The notes beneath the pieces were generated by a model that was given only the letters and a program-made list of their open reading frames with translations, ran no database searches and had not been told where the DNA came from. The position numbers and the translations under genes are program-made. Below, piece by piece: positions 1-9,217 of a DNA stretch of 64,000 bases. The stretch comes from Pseudomonas sp. AOB-7 (lineage in GTDB: Bacteria; Pseudomonadota; Gammaproteobacteria; Pseudomonadales; Pseudomonadaceae): assembly GCF_003696305.1 (NCBI RefSeq), contig NZ_RFFK01000006.1, forward strand, positions 124,001 through 188,000, given 5' to 3'. Within the stretch, counting starts at the first letter, position 1; each line of letters opens with the position of its first letter.

Positions 1-1254
1 CCGCGGATTATCGCAACGGAAGTTGACGATGCGGTTCTGCTCGGTGCGGCCCTGGAGCATGCCCGGGTCCTTCTTCGAGTAGTCGCTGACCAGGATGCGC
101 TGCACGCTGCCGACCATCCGTCGGCTGTTCTCGAAGCCGTACTGATTGATGCGGTGCTGGAGGATGGCCAGGCGCTGCTTCTTCACCTCGTCCGCGGTGT
201 CGTCGACCAGATCGGCTGCCGGCGTGCCGGGGCGCGCGCTGTAGATGAAGGAAAAGGAGAAGTCGAAGCCGATGTCGTCGATCAGCTTCATGGTCTGCTC
301 GAAATCCTTATCGGTCTCGCCGGGGAAGCCGACGATGAAATCCGAGCTGATCAGGATGTCCGGCACCGCGGCGCGCAGCTTGCGGATGCGCGACTTGTAC
401 TCCAGCGCCGTGTGGTTGCGCTTCATCGCCGCAAGGATGCGGTCCGAGCCGGACTGCACCGGCAGGTGCAGGTATTTGACCAGCTGCGGGATCTCGGCGT
501 GAGCCTGGATGATGGCGTCGGAGAATTCCAGCGGGTGGCTGGTGGTGTAGCGGATGCGGTCGATGCCGTCGAGCGCCGCCACCGCGTGCAGCAGCTCGGC
601 GAAATCGACGATGCGCCCGTCCGGCGCCGCGCCGCGGTAGCCGTTGACGTTCTGGCCGAGCAGGGTGACTTCCTTGACTCCCTTGTCGGCGAGCTGGGTG
701 ATCTCCAGCAGCACGTCGGCCAGCGGCCGGCTGACCTCCTCGCCGCGGGTGTAGGGCACCACGCAGAAGGTGCAGTACTTGCTGCAGCCTTCCATCACCG
801 AGACGAAGGCGCTGGGGCCATCGACGCGCGGTTCGGGCAGGCGGTCGAACTTCTCGATCTCGGGGAAGCTGATGTCGACCTGAGCGGTCTTGGTACTGCG
901 TGCGGCGTCGATCATTTCCGGCAGGCGGTGCAGGGTCTGCGGGCCGAACACCACGTCGACGTAGGGCGCGCGGTCGCGGATCGCCGCACCTTCCTGGCTG
1001 GCCACGCAGCCGCCGACGCCGATCACCAGATCCGGGTTGGCCAACTTCAGCTCGCGCCAGCGACCGAGCTGGGAGAACACCTTGTCCTGAGCTTTTTCGC
1101 GGATCGAGCAGGTATTGAGCAGGATGACGTCGGCTTCTTCGGGTTTTTCCGTGACCTCCAGGGCCTGATGCTCGCCCAGCAGGTCGACCATGCGCGAGCT
1201 GTCGTACTCGTTCATCTGGCAACCGTGGGTTTCGATATAGAGCTTCTTGGTCAT
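1..1254 (-). CDS. miaB: tRNA-2-methylthio-N6-dimethylallyladenosine synthase MiaB (3' end outside window)
   Basis: Radical-SAM methylthiotransferase that converts i6A37 to ms2i6A37 in tRNAs reading UNN codons. Translating the minus strand from the ATG at 1254 gives [19 protein letters not shown]. The N-terminal UPF0004 domain has Cys12, Cys49 and Cys83, which bind the auxiliary Fe-S cluster. The radical-SAM CxxxCxxC is CSKYCTFC with Cys157, Cys161 and Cys164, the same positions as in E. coli MiaB. 418 codons are present and the frame is open to base 1, so only the last part of the TRAM domain is missing. This is a window-edge truncation, not decay. Family assignment is secure. Confidence 0.97.
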   Translation of the reverse strand, partial: MTKKLYIETHGCQMNEYDSSRMVDLLGEHQALEVTEKPEEADVILLNTCSIREKAQDKVFSQLGRWRELKLANPDLVIGVGGCVASQEGAAIRDRAPYVDVVFGPQTLHRLPEMIDAARSTKTAQVDISFPEIEKFDRLPEPRVDGPSAFVSVMEGCSKYCTFCVVPYTRGEEVSRPLADVLLEITQLADKGVKEVTLLGQNVNGYRGAAPDGRIVDFAELLHAVAALDGIDRIRYTTSHPLEFSDAIIQAHAEIPQLVKYLHLPVQSGSDRILAAMKRNHTALEYKSRIRKLRAAVPDILISSDFIVGFPGETDKDFEQTMKLIDDIGFDFSFSFIYSARPGTPAADLVDDTADEVKKQRLAILQHRINQYGFENSRRMVGSVQRILVSDYSKKDPGMLQGRTEQNRIVNFRCDNPR

Positions 1255-1425
1255 GGCGCTGTCTGGGCTGGTTAAAAAATGACCGCGCATTATAGGGGAG
1301 CGGCGGGCATCAGGCTACAAGAGCTGCCGCAAGCCTCAAGCATTGCATGGCCCAGATTTCATCCAGGCTAGCCTTGTGCGCTGTGCTATTCTGCTTGCCC
1401 CTGTTTTTCCTGACTTCGAGTCTTC

Positions 1426-1749
1426 ATGAGCAAGCGCGACCCCATCTACAAGGTGATCTTCCTCAACCAGGGCCAGGTGTACGAGATGTACGCCAAGCAG
1501 ATCTTCCAGAGCGATCTGTGGGGCTTCCTGGAGGTGGAGGAGTTCGTCTTCGGCGAGCGTACCCAGGTGGTGGTCGACCCCAGCGAGGAGAAGCTCAAGG
1601 CCCAGTTCGACGGCGTGGTGCGCAGCTTCGTGCCGATGCACGCGATCATCCGTATCGACGAGGTGGAGCGCCTGGGCACGCCGAAGATCAGCGAAGCCAA
1701 GGGCGGCGGCAACGTCATGCCGTTTCCCATGCCGATGCCGGACAAGTAA
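1426..1749 (+). CDS. DUF1820 family protein
   Basis: A 107-residue cytosolic protein beginning MSKRDPIYKVIFLNQGQVYE, which I recognise as the DUF1820 family of gammaproteobacteria; its molecular function is unknown. It has a compact, charged alpha/beta-looking core and a low-complexity tail rich in Gly, Met and Pro (GGGNVMPFPMPMPDK). It has no signal peptide or membrane segment. The gene is divergent from miaB and convergent with the Sel1-like gene. The ATG at 1426 is preferred because the family starts at this MSKR-like end and upstream codons lie in the intergenic region. The family call is good; no function can be assigned. Confidence 0.85.
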   Translation: MSKRDPIYKVIFLNQGQVYEMYAKQIFQSDLWGFLEVEEFVFGERTQVVVDPSEEKLKAQFDGVVRSFVPMHAIIRIDEVERLGTPKISEAKGGGNVMPFPMPMPDK

Positions 1750-1780
1750 GCGGCAGGCCACGAGCTACAGCTAGGTAGGG

Positions 1781-2329
1781 TCAGGGCAAGGGCGCGAAGG
1801 GCGAGCGGCCTTCGGCGGCCTGCAGCTCCAGCAGGTAGTTGCGGAAGATCTGTCCCAGCACCTGGCTGGCGATTTCCAGTTCATCGCGGCGCATCTGCGC
1901 CGACACCAGGTCGGCGGTGTCCATGGCCTCGTCCGAACCGTTGACCGAGGCCATCTTCAGCACGATATAGGCTTGCACGTTGTTCGCCGGCACCCCTTCG
2001 CCGCGAAAGAACATGGTGCCCAGGCGCAGCTGCGCCTCGGCATGCCCCTGCAGCGAAGCGCGTTCGAACCAGGTCAGCGCCTGCTTGAGGTCGCGCGGGG
2101 CGCGTTTGCCGTCGTAGTGGTATTCGCCGAGTTCGAACGCCGCCTGGACGTTGCCGCCGCGGGCCATTTCCTGGCAGCTGGCCAGGGCATCGGGCAGGTC
2201 TTCGGGGGCGCCGTTGAGGGCGCAGCTGCCGGTTGCGGGGATCAACAGGGAGTTGCCGCCGGCGTGTGCGAACAGCGGGAGGAAAAGCAACAGGCAGCCC
2301 AGGGTCAGGGTGCGGCCGGTGCGGTTCAT
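1781..2329 (-). CDS. Secreted Sel1-like repeat protein
   Basis: A 182-residue protein with a cleavable-looking signal peptide (MNRTGRTLTLGCLLLFLPLF, then AHA before the mature GGNSLL). Two Sel1/TPR-like units follow: ARGGNVQAAFELGEYHYDGK and LQGHAEAQLRLGTMFFRGEG, each with the A-x-L-G pattern of 36-residue Sel1 repeats. Such repeats act as protein-protein scaffolds, here probably in the periplasm. The ATG at 2329 is chosen because it gives an intact signal peptide; a longer frame to 2368 would bury it. It converges with the DUF1820 gene. The specific role is unknown. Confidence 0.75.
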   Translation of the reverse strand: MNRTGRTLTLGCLLLFLPLFAHAGGNSLLIPATGSCALNGAPEDLPDALASCQEMARGGNVQAAFELGEYHYDGKRAPRDLKQALTWFERASLQGHAEAQLRLGTMFFRGEGVPANNVQAYIVLKMASVNGSDEAMDTADLVSAQMRRDELEIASQVLGQIFRNYLLELQAAEGRSPFAPLP

Positions 2330-2435
2330 CTGGATAACGGGACCTCGGCGGTTCGGGGTGGGGGACATGCCCGGCCGGCGTAAAGCGTGCCGGCCGTCGC
2401 ATTATGAAATAAACCGCGCGCTTCTTACAAAACCT

Positions 2436-3068
2436 TTACCCGGTCGATTGCCGTGCGCTGCCCGGCAGGCTCAGCAGCAGCCAGGCCAGCAGCGGATAGG
2501 CCGGGGTGAGCAGGCCGTGGAACAGGTCGACGCGGCGCAGCGGGCCGATGAAACCCTCGGTGCCCAGCGCCAGGCCGGCCAGCAGAAACAGTCCGACCAC
2601 TGCCGCGGCAGCGGCCGGCGGCGCGCGCCGCGGCCACTGCAGGACGCCGGCGTAGAGAATCAGCGCCAGGGTGGCCAGGTTCAGCGCCAGGCGGTAGTCC
2701 TCCAGGTAGCCGAGCTGGCGGAACAGCTCGAAGAAGGCGCACAGCCCCAGCACGATGCGTCCCCAGTTCGGCCGGCTCCAGGCCCAGCCGCGGCCCAGCG
2801 CCAGGGCGGCGGCGCCGAGCAGGGGCAGGGCGAGAAAGCTGCTGGCCTGGGAGAGCCACAGGTGCGCGCCCTGCCAGCCGGGGTCGAAGCCGTAGCGCAG
2901 CATGCCGACGCCTGCCGCCGCGGCCGGCAGCAGGAAACCCAGCAGGGCGCAGAACAGCGCCGGCTGATCGGCCTCGCCATAGTGCTTGCGGGCCTTGCCG
3001 ATGACCAGCGCGCAGGCCAGGCAGGCCAGCGCGAGCACACCATCGGAGAGCGCGGTGCTGTACTGCAT
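2436..3068 (-). CDS. Polytopic inner-membrane protein coupled to hemL
   Basis: A 210-residue, very hydrophobic protein (Leu/Ala-rich) with about six to seven predicted membrane segments; examples are LALACLACALVIG, FLALPLLGAAALALG and AAVVGLFLLAGLALG. I do not recognise a named family. Its ATG overlaps the hemL stop codon by one base (TGATG at 3070-3066), so it is almost certainly translated by coupling to hemL and lies last in the thiD-thiE-hemL operon. Position suggests, but does not prove, a link to tetrapyrrole or thiamine metabolism. No catalytic motifs are visible. Confidence 0.75.
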   Translation of the reverse strand: MQYSTALSDGVLALACLACALVIGKARKHYGEADQPALFCALLGFLLPAAAAGVGMLRYGFDPGWQGAHLWLSQASSFLALPLLGAAALALGRGWAWSRPNWGRIVLGLCAFFELFRQLGYLEDYRLALNLATLALILYAGVLQWPRRAPPAAAAAVVGLFLLAGLALGTEGFIGPLRRVDLFHGLLTPAYPLLAWLLLSLPGSARQSTG

Positions 3069-4357
3069 CAGGCTTTTTTCAGTTCGGCGAAGGCGCGCTC
3101 GGCGGCGTCCAGGGTCAGTTGCAGTTCGGCCTCGCCGTGGGCGATGGAGGTGAAACCGGCTTCATAGGCGCTGGGCGCCAGGTACACGCCGCCGTCCAGC
3201 ATCAGGTGGAAGAAGCGCTTGAAGCGTTCGACGTCGCTGGCCATCACGTCGGCGAAGGTGACGATGTCGTCGGCGCCGCTGAAGTACAGGCCGAACATGG
3301 CGCCGGCCTGGGTGGTGACGAAGGGGATGCCGGCGGCATCGGCCCGCTGCTGCAGGCCGTCGAGCATGCGCGTGGTGTAGTCGGAGAGTTCGCTGTGGAA
3401 GCCCGGGCGGCTGATCAGCTTGAGGGTGGTCAGGCCGGCGGCCATGGCCAGCGGGTTACCCGACAGGGTGCCGGCCTGATAGACCGGGCCGAGCGGGGCG
3501 ACGCACTCCATGATCGCGCGCTTGCCGCCGAAGCAGCCGACCGGCATGCCGCCGCCGATGATCTTGCCGAAGGTGGTCAGGTCCGGGGTGACGCCGTAGT
3601 GCGCCTGGGCTCCGCCGAGGGCGACGCGAAAACCGGTCATCACCTCGTCGAAGATCAGCACCACGCCGTGTTGGTCGCACAGCGCGCGCAGGCCTTCGAG
3701 GAAACCCGGCGCCGGCGGCACGCAGTTCATGTTGCCGGCCACCGGCTCGACGATGATGCACGCGACTTCCTTGCCGACCTGCGCCAGGCACTCGGCCACA
3801 GCGTCGATGTCGTTGAACGGCAGGGTCAGAGTGTGCTTGGCGAAGGCCGCCGGCACGCCGGCGGAGTTCGGTACGCCCTGGGTCAGTGCGCCGGAACCGG
3901 CCTTGACCAGCAGGCTGTCGGAGTGGCCGTGGTAGCAGCCTTCGAACTTGATGATGCTGTCGCGGCCGGTGTAGCCACGGGCCAGGCGGATGGCGCTCAT
4001 GGTCGCCTCGGTGCCGGAGCTGACCATGCGCACCATCTCCATCGACGGCACCAGCGAGCAGACCAGCTCGGCCATCTCGGTTTCCAGCGCGGTCGGCGCG
4101 CCGTAGGACAGGCCGTGCTGCAGCTGGCGACGCACCGAGTCGAGCACCTCCGGGTGGCTGTGGCCGAGGATCATCGGGCCCCAGGAGCCGACGTAGTCGA
4201 CGTAGCGCTTGTCGTCTTCGTCCACCACATAGGCGCCTTCGGCGTGCTTGAAGAACAGCGGGGTGCCGCCGACGCTCTTGAAGGCGCGCACCGGCGAGTT
4301 GACGCCGCCGGGGATGTGTTTCTGCGCGTTGGTGAACAAAATTTCGGAACGGGACAT
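3068..4357 (-). CDS. hemL: Glutamate-1-semialdehyde 2,1-aminomutase HemL
   Basis: PLP-dependent enzyme that converts glutamate-1-semialdehyde to 5-aminolevulinate in the C5 haem pathway. At 429 residues it is the usual length. The N-terminus [20 protein letters not shown] with SPVRAF is characteristic. The cofactor lysine is Lys265 in [10 protein letters not shown], and [16 protein letters not shown] forms the cofactor phosphate region. It follows thiE by 22 nt and precedes a translationally coupled membrane protein, so it is read as part of a thiD-thiE-hemL operon. This arrangement is common in Pseudomonas. Confidence 0.98.
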   Translation of the reverse strand: MSRSEILFTNAQKHIPGGVNSPVRAFKSVGGTPLFFKHAEGAYVVDEDDKRYVDYVGSWGPMILGHSHPEVLDSVRRQLQHGLSYGAPTALETEMAELVCSLVPSMEMVRMVSSGTEATMSAIRLARGYTGRDSIIKFEGCYHGHSDSLLVKAGSGALTQGVPNSAGVPAAFAKHTLTLPFNDIDAVAECLAQVGKEVACIIVEPVAGNMNCVPPAPGFLEGLRALCDQHGVVLIFDEVMTGFRVALGGAQAHYGVTPDLTTFGKIIGGGMPVGCFGGKRAIMECVAPLGPVYQAGTLSGNPLAMAAGLTTLKLISRPGFHSELSDYTTRMLDGLQQRADAAGIPFVTTQAGAMFGLYFSGADDIVTFADVMASDVERFKRFFHLMLDGGVYLAPSAYEAGFTSIAHGEAELQLTLDAAERAFAELKKA

Positions 4358-4379
4358 GGCAGGTCTCTCTACAAACGAA

Positions 4380-5009
4380 TCAGTCGAACAGCGCGGCGAA
4401 GGCGCGGGCGCGGTCTTCCACCTCGGTGGCGCAGTCCGCGGCGAACAGGGCGTGAATCACCGCGACCAGGCTGGCGCCGCGGGCGATCAGGCCGGGGGCG
4501 TTGTCCAGGGTCACGCCGCCGATGGCGACGATGGGCTGGGCAAAGCGCGCGCGCGCCTCGTCCAGCAGCTCCAGGGTGGCGGCCGGGGCGCCGGGCTTGG
4601 TGTTGGAGTTGAAGAAGCGGCCGAAGGCGATGTAGCTGGCGCCTTCGGCGACTGCGCGCTCGGCCAGCTCCAGCTGGGCATGGCAGGTGCCGCCGATCAC
4701 GGCATCGGCACCGAGGCGGGCGCGGGCCGTGGCCAGCGAACCGTCGCTCTGACCCAGGTGCAGGCCGACGTTCAGCCGTGCGGCCAGCTTCAGGTCGTCG
4801 TTGATGATCAGCGTGGCGCCGTGGCGGGCGCAGAGTTCGGCCAGGGCCTGGGCTTCGTCGAAACGGCGCACGGCATCGGCGGACTTGTCGCGGTACTGCA
4901 GCAGACGCGCGCCGCCGCGCAGCGCGGCCTCGGCGTAGGGCAGCAGCTTGCCGCCGACCAGCAGCGGTGTGTCGGTGATGGCGTAGAGGCCGCGCAGCGC
5001 CGCAGTCAT
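4380..5009 (-). CDS. thiE: Thiamine-phosphate synthase ThiE
   Basis: Joins HMP-pyrophosphate and thiazole phosphate to form thiamine monophosphate. This 209-residue TIM barrel has the family landmarks LYAITD near the N-terminus, LLQYRDKS (HMP-PP site), [10 protein letters not shown] with HLGQSDG (metal/pyrophosphate aspartates), [11 protein letters not shown] (pyrophosphate loop) and VAIGGV near the C-terminus. The ATG at 5009 overlaps the thiD stop by 4 nt (ATGA), indicating translational coupling to thiD. No TPP riboswitch was seen upstream of thiD. Confidence 0.97.
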   Translation of the reverse strand: MTAALRGLYAITDTPLLVGGKLLPYAEAALRGGARLLQYRDKSADAVRRFDEAQALAELCARHGATLIINDDLKLAARLNVGLHLGQSDGSLATARARLGADAVIGGTCHAQLELAERAVAEGASYIAFGRFFNSNTKPGAPAATLELLDEARARFAQPIVAIGGVTLDNAPGLIARGASLVAVIHALFAADCATEVEDRARAFAALFD

Positions 5010-5803
5010 TGGGCGAAGTCCAGCGGCAGGCGGCGCGGGATGTACTGACCGCGACCGGGCTGTTCGGCGTCGCGCAGGGTGCGCCAGGTGTAGTCGAGGG
5101 CGCTCTTCACCGCGCTGACCAGTTCCTCGCCCAGCGCCAGGCGGCCGGCCAGGGTGCTGGCCAGGGTGCAGCCGGAGCCGTGGTAGCTGCCGGGCAGGCG
5201 CGGGCAGGTGAAGTCGTGGCGACTGCCGTCGCGGCAATACAGGCGGTTGTGCACCTCGCGCTCGTCGCCGTGGCCGCCGGTGATCAGCAGGTAGTCGATA
5301 TGGGGCAGCAGCTTCTCGGCGCATTCATCGGCCGTGCCGTCCGGCAGTTCGGCAAGGATGCGCGCTTCCGGCAGGTTCGGCGTGGCGATGGTCGATACGG
5401 CGAACAGCCGTTCGCGCATGGCGTAGCCGACTTCGTCCTTGCCCAGGGCACCGCCGCCGCCGGCGCGCAGCACCGGGTCGCAGACCAGCGGCACGCCGGG
5501 CAGCTGGCTCATCAGCTCGAGCACGGTGTCGACCATCTCCGTCGAGCCGAGCATGCCCAGCTTGACGGCGGCCACCGGCAGGTCGGCGATCACCGCGCGG
5601 GCCTGGGCCAGCACCCAGTCGCGGTCGAGCACACGGAAATCGGCGACGTCGACCGTGTCCTGCACGGTCAGCGCGGTTACCGTCGGGGCGGCGTGGCAGC
5701 CCTGGGCCAGCAGGGCTTCGATATCGGCTTGCAGGCCGGCACCACCACTGGGGTCGTGGCCGGACAGGCAGAGCACTACGGGGCGGGAATGAGTCATGTT
5801 CAT
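5006..5803 (-). CDS. thiD: Hydroxymethylpyrimidine/phosphomethylpyrimidine kinase ThiD
   Basis: Phosphorylates HMP and HMP-P to HMP-PP for thiamine synthesis. It is a ribokinase-fold protein of about 265 residues with the N-terminal motif [20 protein letters not shown] and the C-terminal anion-hole/catalytic segment [19 protein letters not shown], followed by a C-terminal helix. Two in-frame ATGs (5803 and 5797) are possible; neither has a strong Shine-Dalgarno, and 5803 is given here. It is the first gene of the leftward thiD-thiE-hemL operon and divergent from ladS, sharing a 223-bp intergenic region. Confidence 0.96.
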   Translation of the reverse strand: MNMTHSRPVVLCLSGHDPSGGAGLQADIEALLAQGCHAAPTVTALTVQDTVDVADFRVLDRDWVLAQARAVIADLPVAAVKLGMLGSTEMVDTVLELMSQLPGVPLVCDPVLRAGGGGALGKDEVGYAMRERLFAVSTIATPNLPEARILAELPDGTADECAEKLLPHIDYLLITGGHGDEREVHNRLYCRDGSRHDFTCPRLPGSYHGSGCTLASTLAGRLALGEELVSAVKSALDYTWRTLRDAEQPGRGQYIPRRLPLDFAQ

Positions 5804-6026
5804 GGCCGCCGAGCTTACCACCAAATCGCTCGGGCGAGACCGCCCGGTCGCCTGCGGCGCGGTGCCGCGCGATGGAAAAACTGTCGGCTGGATCAGACTT
5901 GCTGTCATTTCGCCAGGCGACGCCTGTGCTAGAGTGCCGCGCTATCGACAACTCTGCCCCGAGGCGGCGTGCGAGGCGGTGAGCGGGCGGCTCCCGGCGC
6001 GCCGCAGCGGGTTCTGGCCGGGCCGC

Positions 6027-8435
6027 ATGCGCTACCTTCTTCTCTGTTTTTTCCTCCTGATGCCTGGCCTGGCCAGTGCCCTGGTGTTCGACGAACACAG
6101 TCGCAGCCTGCCGCTGGGTCAGGCCATGCACGTGTTCGAGGACGTGCGCGGCGATGCCAGCATCGACGACATCGCCTCGCCGGCGCTGCAGGACAGCTTC
6201 CGCCGGCACGACAAGCCGGTGCTCAACGCCGGCTATTCGCGCTCGGTGTTCTGGCTGCGCCTGGACCTGGAGTACCGCCCGCAGCAGGCGACCGGCGCGC
6301 GCAACTGGCTGCTGGAACTGGCCTACCCGCCGCTGGATCACCTGGAGCTCTACCTGCCCGACGCCGACGGCGGCTTCGTTCTGGCGCAGCGCACCGGCGA
6401 CGCCTTGCCCTTCGTCAGCCGGCAGATCAAGCAGAACAACTACCTGTTCGAGCTCAACCTGGCACCGGGCCAGCCGCAGCGCCTCTACCTGCGCCTGGAG
6501 AGCCAGGGTTCGATCCAGGCGCCGCTGACGCTGTGGGCGCCCCACGCCTACCTGGAAGAGCAGCCCGGACGCATCTACGTGCTCGGCATCATCTACGGCG
6601 TGCTGCTGGTGATGCTGGTGTACAACCTGTTCATCTTCCTCAGCGTGCGCGACACCAGCTACCTCTACTACATCCTCTATATCGCCTCGTTCGGCCTCTA
6701 CCAGGTGTCGGTCAACGGCGCCGGCATCGAGTACTTCTGGCCCGACAACCCCTGGTGGGCCAACGCCGCCACGCCCTTTTTGATCGGCTCGGCGGCGCTG
6801 TTCGGCTGCCAGTTCGCCCGCAGCTTCCTGCACACCGGCGAACACAGCCCCTGGATCGACCGCCTGCTGCTGCTGCTGATGGCCTGCGGCGCCGCGGTGA
6901 TGATCCTGGCGCTGAGCGTCAGCTACGCCACCGCGCTGCGCCTGGCCACCTACCTGGCGCTGCTGTTCACCGTGGCGATCTTCAGTGCCGGGGTGCTGGC
7001 CTGGCTGCGCGGCATGCGCGTGGCGCGCTACTTCATCATCGCCTGGAGCGCGTTCCTGATCGGCGGGGCGATCAACACCCTGATGGTGCTCGGCTACCTG
7101 CCCAACGTGTTTCTCACCATGTACGCCAGCCAGATCGGCTCGGCGCTGGAAGTGGGCCTGCTGTCGCTGGCGCTGGCCGACCGCATCAACGCGATGAAGG
7201 AAGAGCGCGCGCGCATCCTCCAGGAGGCCGGGCGCAAGCTGGAGGCGCTGAACCAGGAGCTGGCCAACAGCAACCGCTTCAAGGACGAGTTCCTCGCCAC
7301 CGTCACCCACGAGCTGCGCACGCCGATGAACGGGGTGATCGGCTCGCTGGAGCTGATGCAGACGGTCAGCCTGGACGTCGAACTGGCCCAGTACCAGCGC
7401 ACCGCCGCCAGCTCGGCGCGCGACATGATGCGCATGGTCAACGACATCCTCGCCCTCACCGAGCTGCAGGCCGGCAAGCTCTACCCGCGGCGCGAGCCGT
7501 TCAGCCTGCGCGGCCTGTTCGACGGCCTGCGCGCGCAGTACGCGCCGCGGGCCCAGGACAAGGGGCTGCGCTTCGACCTGGAACTGGACGACAGCCTGCC
7601 CGATATCCTCGAAGGCGATGCCGCCAAGCTGGCCCGGGCCTTGGGCTATCTGCTGGACAACGCCATCAAGTTCACCAGCCAGGGAGGCGTGACCCTGCAG
7701 GTCGGCCGCGCCGGCAACGGCGGCGACTGCCTGCCGCTGAGCGTGCTGGTGAGCGACACCGGCATCGGTTTCGAGCCGGACGACGGACTGCTCTACCGGC
7801 GCTTCCAGCAGCTCGACGGCTCGATGACCCGCAAGTACGGCGGCCTCGGCATCGGCCTGGCGATCTGCCGGCAACTGGTCGACTTGCTCGGCGGCAGCCT
7901 CGGCCACGAGTCGCAGCCGGGGCAGGGCAGCCGCTTTCGCCTCGACGTGCCGCTGACCCTGCCGCTGCAGCCGCCGATGGCGGCCGCGCGTCCCGGTCGA
8001 GCGCCGGGCGGCGCGTTGCAGCGCCTGGCGCAGCAGTGCAGCGTGCTGATCGTCGAGGACAACGCGATCAACCAGCTGGTCACCCGCGGCATGCTGCTCA
8101 AGCTCGGCTACCGCGTACGCACCGCCGACAACGGCGCCGAAGCCCTGGAACTGCTGCGCAGCGAGACGGTGGACGCGGTACTGCTCGACTGCCAGATGCC
8201 GGTGATGGACGGCTTCGCCACCTGCCGTGCGCTGCGTGCCCTGCCGGGCTGCGCCGAGCTGCCGGTGTTGGCGATCACCGCGCACAGCCACAGCGGCGAC
8301 CGCGAACGCTGCCTGGCTGCGGGCATGAGCGACTACCTGGCCAAGCCGGTGAAGTTCGACGAGCTGCGCGTGCTGCTGCACGACTGGGTGCTGTGCCGCC
8401 CGGCGAGCCCTTCGCTGACCGCCAGCTCGTCCTGA
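6027..8435 (+). CDS. ladS: LadS-type hybrid sensor histidine kinase
   Basis: An 802-residue membrane kinase with the domain order of P. aeruginosa LadS. It has a signal peptide (about 1-20), a periplasmic 7TMR-DISM extracellular domain (about 25-165), seven membrane helices (about 185-385), HisKA with His428 (ATVTHELRTPMNGV), HATPase_c (DNAIKFTSQGG, DTGIGF, GGLGIGLAICRQL) and a receiver with Asp721 (LLDCQMPVMDG) and the lysine of LAKPVKFDEL. In P. aeruginosa LadS promotes the sessile/chronic programme through GacS/GacA and Rsm RNAs and responds to Ca2+; that is knowledge of the homologue. The location beside thiD supports orthology. The ATG at 6027 gives the intact signal peptide. Confidence 0.92.
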   Translation: MRYLLLCFFLLMPGLASALVFDEHSRSLPLGQAMHVFEDVRGDASIDDIASPALQDSFRRHDKPVLNAGYSRSVFWLRLDLEYRPQQATGARNWLLELAYPPLDHLELYLPDADGGFVLAQRTGDALPFVSRQIKQNNYLFELNLAPGQPQRLYLRLESQGSIQAPLTLWAPHAYLEEQPGRIYVLGIIYGVLLVMLVYNLFIFLSVRDTSYLYYILYIASFGLYQVSVNGAGIEYFWPDNPWWANAATPFLIGSAALFGCQFARSFLHTGEHSPWIDRLLLLLMACGAAVMILALSVSYATALRLATYLALLFTVAIFSAGVLAWLRGMRVARYFIIAWSAFLIGGAINTLMVLGYLPNVFLTMYASQIGSALEVGLLSLALADRINAMKEERARILQEAGRKLEALNQELANSNRFKDEFLATVTHELRTPMNGVIGSLELMQTVSLDVELAQYQRTAASSARDMMRMVNDILALTELQAGKLYPRREPFSLRGLFDGLRAQYAPRAQDKGLRFDLELDDSLPDILEGDAAKLARALGYLLDNAIKFTSQGGVTLQVGRAGNGGDCLPLSVLVSDTGIGFEPDDGLLYRRFQQLDGSMTRKYGGLGIGLAICRQLVDLLGGSLGHESQPGQGSRFRLDVPLTLPLQPPMAAARPGRAPGGALQRLAQQCSVLIVEDNAINQLVTRGMLLKLGYRVRTADNGAEALELLRSETVDAVLLDCQMPVMDGFATCRALRALPGCAELPVLAITAHSHSGDRERCLAAGMSDYLAKPVKFDELRVLLHDWVLCRPASPSLTASSS

Positions 8436-8525
8436 ACCTGCTGGCGCCGCGCGCCTGCTTTCCTGCGGGCGCCTTGCATTCTGACGCCCGTTCGGCCGCA
8501 GTTTTGGCCGGAACGTCGCTTTAGC

Positions 8526-8580
8526 CATGGTCTGAATCCTGATTCACTGATGCCGTGTGAATCGGGATTCAGACCATGGC
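8526..8580. promoter_or_regulatory. Tandem palindromic operators nested in a large inverted repeat upstream of the TetR gene
   Basis: Two 14-bp palindromes, TGAATCCTGATTCA (8533-8546) and TGAATCGGGATTCA (8558-8571), share the form TGAATC-N2-GATTCA and are 25 bp apart centre to centre. They sit inside a larger inverted repeat (arms 8526-8548 and 8558-8580, one mismatch). The second palindrome ends 4 nt before the TetR ATG, overlapping its ribosome-binding region. Bound TetR dimers would block both transcription and initiation, as expected for autoregulation. Inference from sequence only. Confidence 0.7.
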
Positions 8581-9217
8581 CTACCGTCCCAGCGAAGCGC
8601 GGCTCGACCGCGATCAGGCGTTGCGTCAACGCATCCTCGTCTGTGCCCTGCAGCGGGTGGTCGATGGCGGCTTCGCTGCGTTGACCATGCAGGCGCTGGC
8701 CGAGGACGTCGGCATCGCCACCGGCAGCCTGTACCGGCATTTTCGCAGCAAGGGCGAACTGGCCGCCGAGGTGTTCGCCGACGCCAGCCAGCGCGAGGTC
8801 GATGCCCTGGCCGCCACCCTGCGTGCGCCGGGCAGCGCGCCGCAGCGCCTGCGCGCAGGCCTCGAACAGTTCGCCGCGCGCGCCTGGCACAGCCGCCGCC
8901 TGGCCTTCGCCCTGATCGCCGAGCCGGTCGACCCCGAGGTGGACGAGCAGCGCCTGCTGTACCGCGAGGCCTACGCCGAACTCTTTACCGATCTGCTCGA
9001 GGAGGGCGTGCGCCGCGGCGAATTTCGCCTCGAGCAGGTCGGCCTGGTCGCCGCCTGCCTGGTCGGCGCCATCGCCGAGGCCCTGGTCGGTCCGCTCTCT
9101 CCCCCGGCCCGCGCCGCCCGTGCGGCGGGCCACCCCGCCCTGGAGCTGGCCGACGTCAGCGCCAGCCTGGTCACCTTCTGCCTGCGCGCCGTCGGCGCCG
9201 AGGAACTGCCGCGATGA
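8576..9217 (+). CDS. TetR/AcrR family transcriptional regulator
   Basis: A 213-residue repressor. The N-terminal helix-turn-helix is seen at about residues 33-65 (TMQALAEDVGIATGSLYRHF then RSKGELAAEVF), followed by an all-helical ligand-binding domain with no recognisable ligand motif. Its stop overlaps the start of an AidB-like acyl-CoA dehydrogenase by 4 nt (ATGA), so the two form a coupled operon. The regulator probably controls its own operon from the paired palindromes just upstream. A fatty-acyl or acyl-CoA inducer is plausible from context but unproven. Confidence 0.93.
   Translation: MAYRPSEARLDRDQALRQRILVCALQRVVDGGFAALTMQALAEDVGIATGSLYRHFRSKGELAAEVFADASQREVDALAATLRAPGSAPQRLRAGLEQFAARAWHSRRLAFALIAEPVDPEVDEQRLLYREAYAELFTDLLEEGVRRGEFRLEQVGLVAACLVGAIAEALVGPLSPPARAARAAGHPALELADVSASLVTFCLRAVGAEELPR

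Noticed and set aside
1-1254. Possible truncated miaB pseudogene
   Set aside because: The frame is open to the first base and all cluster-binding cysteines are present; the missing end is due only to the window border.
1300-1400. Degenerate CCAGATTTCATCCAGG sequence upstream of the DUF1820 gene as a REP copy
   Set aside because: Only half of the palindrome is recognisable and several positions differ, so it is not supported as a repeat.
5325-8528. A 1067-codon minus-strand frame opposite ladS
   Set aside because: Same antisense artefact; it also cuts into thiD in the wrong frame. The ladS domains on the plus strand are complete.
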